From contig JAEZDS010000047.1 of assembly GCA_023433205.1 (NCBI GenBank), forward strand, positions 1 through 6,095: a DNA stretch of 6,095 nucleotides. Reading direction: 5' to 3'. Position 1 is the first letter of the stretch; every line of letters starts with the position of its first letter. This DNA is from Bacteroidota bacterium. GTDB taxonomy: Bacteria > Bacteroidota > Bacteroidia > B-17B0 > Aurantibacillaceae. The notes under the pieces are model-generated. The model had not been told where the DNA came from and did not search any database. It saw only the letters and a list, made by a program, of their open reading frames with translations. Both the position numbers and the translations under genes were made by a program. This document shows, piece by piece, positions 6,036 through 6,095 of this stretch.

Positions 6036-6095
6036 TTACAGTCGTACGCCTATTACAAGAATGTCGTCTGTTTGTTCTTCCTCGCCCTGCCATTT
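6036..6095 (-). CDS. C-terminal end of a SpoIIE/PP2C-like serine phosphatase (partial)
   Basis: Read on the minus strand, bases 6095 down to 6036 give 19 codons, KWQGEEEQTDDILVIGVRL, then a TAA stop (6038-6036). The EQ-T-DD-I-(L/T)-V-I-G-(V/I)-(R/K) ending is the characteristic last segment of SpoIIE/RsbU-type PP2C serine phosphatase domains (PF07228), where the Asp pair takes part in metal binding in the active site. In Bacteroidota such domains usually close large sensor proteins with TPR, GAF, HAMP or 7TM modules. The rest of the gene lies beyond the right edge, so the sensor part and length are unknown. It converges with the DsbA-like gene with only 18 bases between the two stops, and no good terminator hairpin is visible there. 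The call rests on a short sequence but a distinctive motif and correct stop placement. Confidence 0.7.
   Translation of the reverse strand, partial: KWQGEEEQTDDILVIGVRL

Noticed and set aside
1..6095. Mobile element, CRISPR, phage, defence system, tRNA or riboswitch
   Set aside because: No transposase, integrase, regularly spaced repeats, terminal inverted repeats, tRNA-like fold or recognisable aptamer was seen. All large open regions are explained by ordinary chromosomal genes.

Overview
This window looks like an ordinary chromosomal stretch from a member of the Bacteroidota. The evidence is indirect: gene starts mostly lack a strong Shine-Dalgarno sequence, there is a TAnnTTTG-type -7 element (TAGCTTTG) upstream of the last plus-strand gene, and the protein types are common in that phylum (a YjbH/FrnE-like DsbA protein with a CDPVTGLC motif, a two-halved RND/MMPL exporter with GLPNC in TM4). 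Base composition appears near balanced and uniform. I see no mobile element, RNA gene, CRISPR array or phage gene.

Layout, left to right. (1) Positions 1-945, plus strand: the 3' part of an AI-2E/PerM-family membrane protein whose beginning lies outside the window. (2) About 1000-1938: a YitT-family membrane protein (DUF161 plus DUF2179). (3) 1963-4347: a 794-residue RND-superfamily (MMPL/Patched-like) exporter with 12 predicted membrane spans and two large extracytoplasmic loops. (4) 4369-4872: a RimJ/RimL-like GNAT acetyltransferase. These four genes share a strand with gaps of about 20-55 bases and are likely one transcription unit. (5) After a 128-base gap that holds a promoter candidate and several small inverted repeats, 5001-6017 encodes a DsbA/YjbH-like thiol-disulfide protein. 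It has a lipoprotein-type signal, a CSAC active site, an additional N-terminal Cys pair and a winged-helix-like C-terminal tail. (6) At the right edge, on the minus strand, 6036-6095 is the last 19 codons of a gene ending in EQTDDILVIGVRL, which resembles the C-terminus of a SpoIIE/PP2C-type serine phosphatase.

Functionally, genes 1-3 are three unrelated integral membrane transporter-type proteins, none with a substrate that can be read from sequence. The GNAT gene is probably just a co-transcribed neighbour. The thiol protein is likely an independently transcribed envelope redox factor, unless a second start at 5088 gives a cytosolic form. No clearly new multi-gene system is visible. The points most worth a second look are the architecture and localisation of the thiol-disulfide protein, the missing TM4 acidic residue of the RND protein, and the small inverted repeats at gene junctions.
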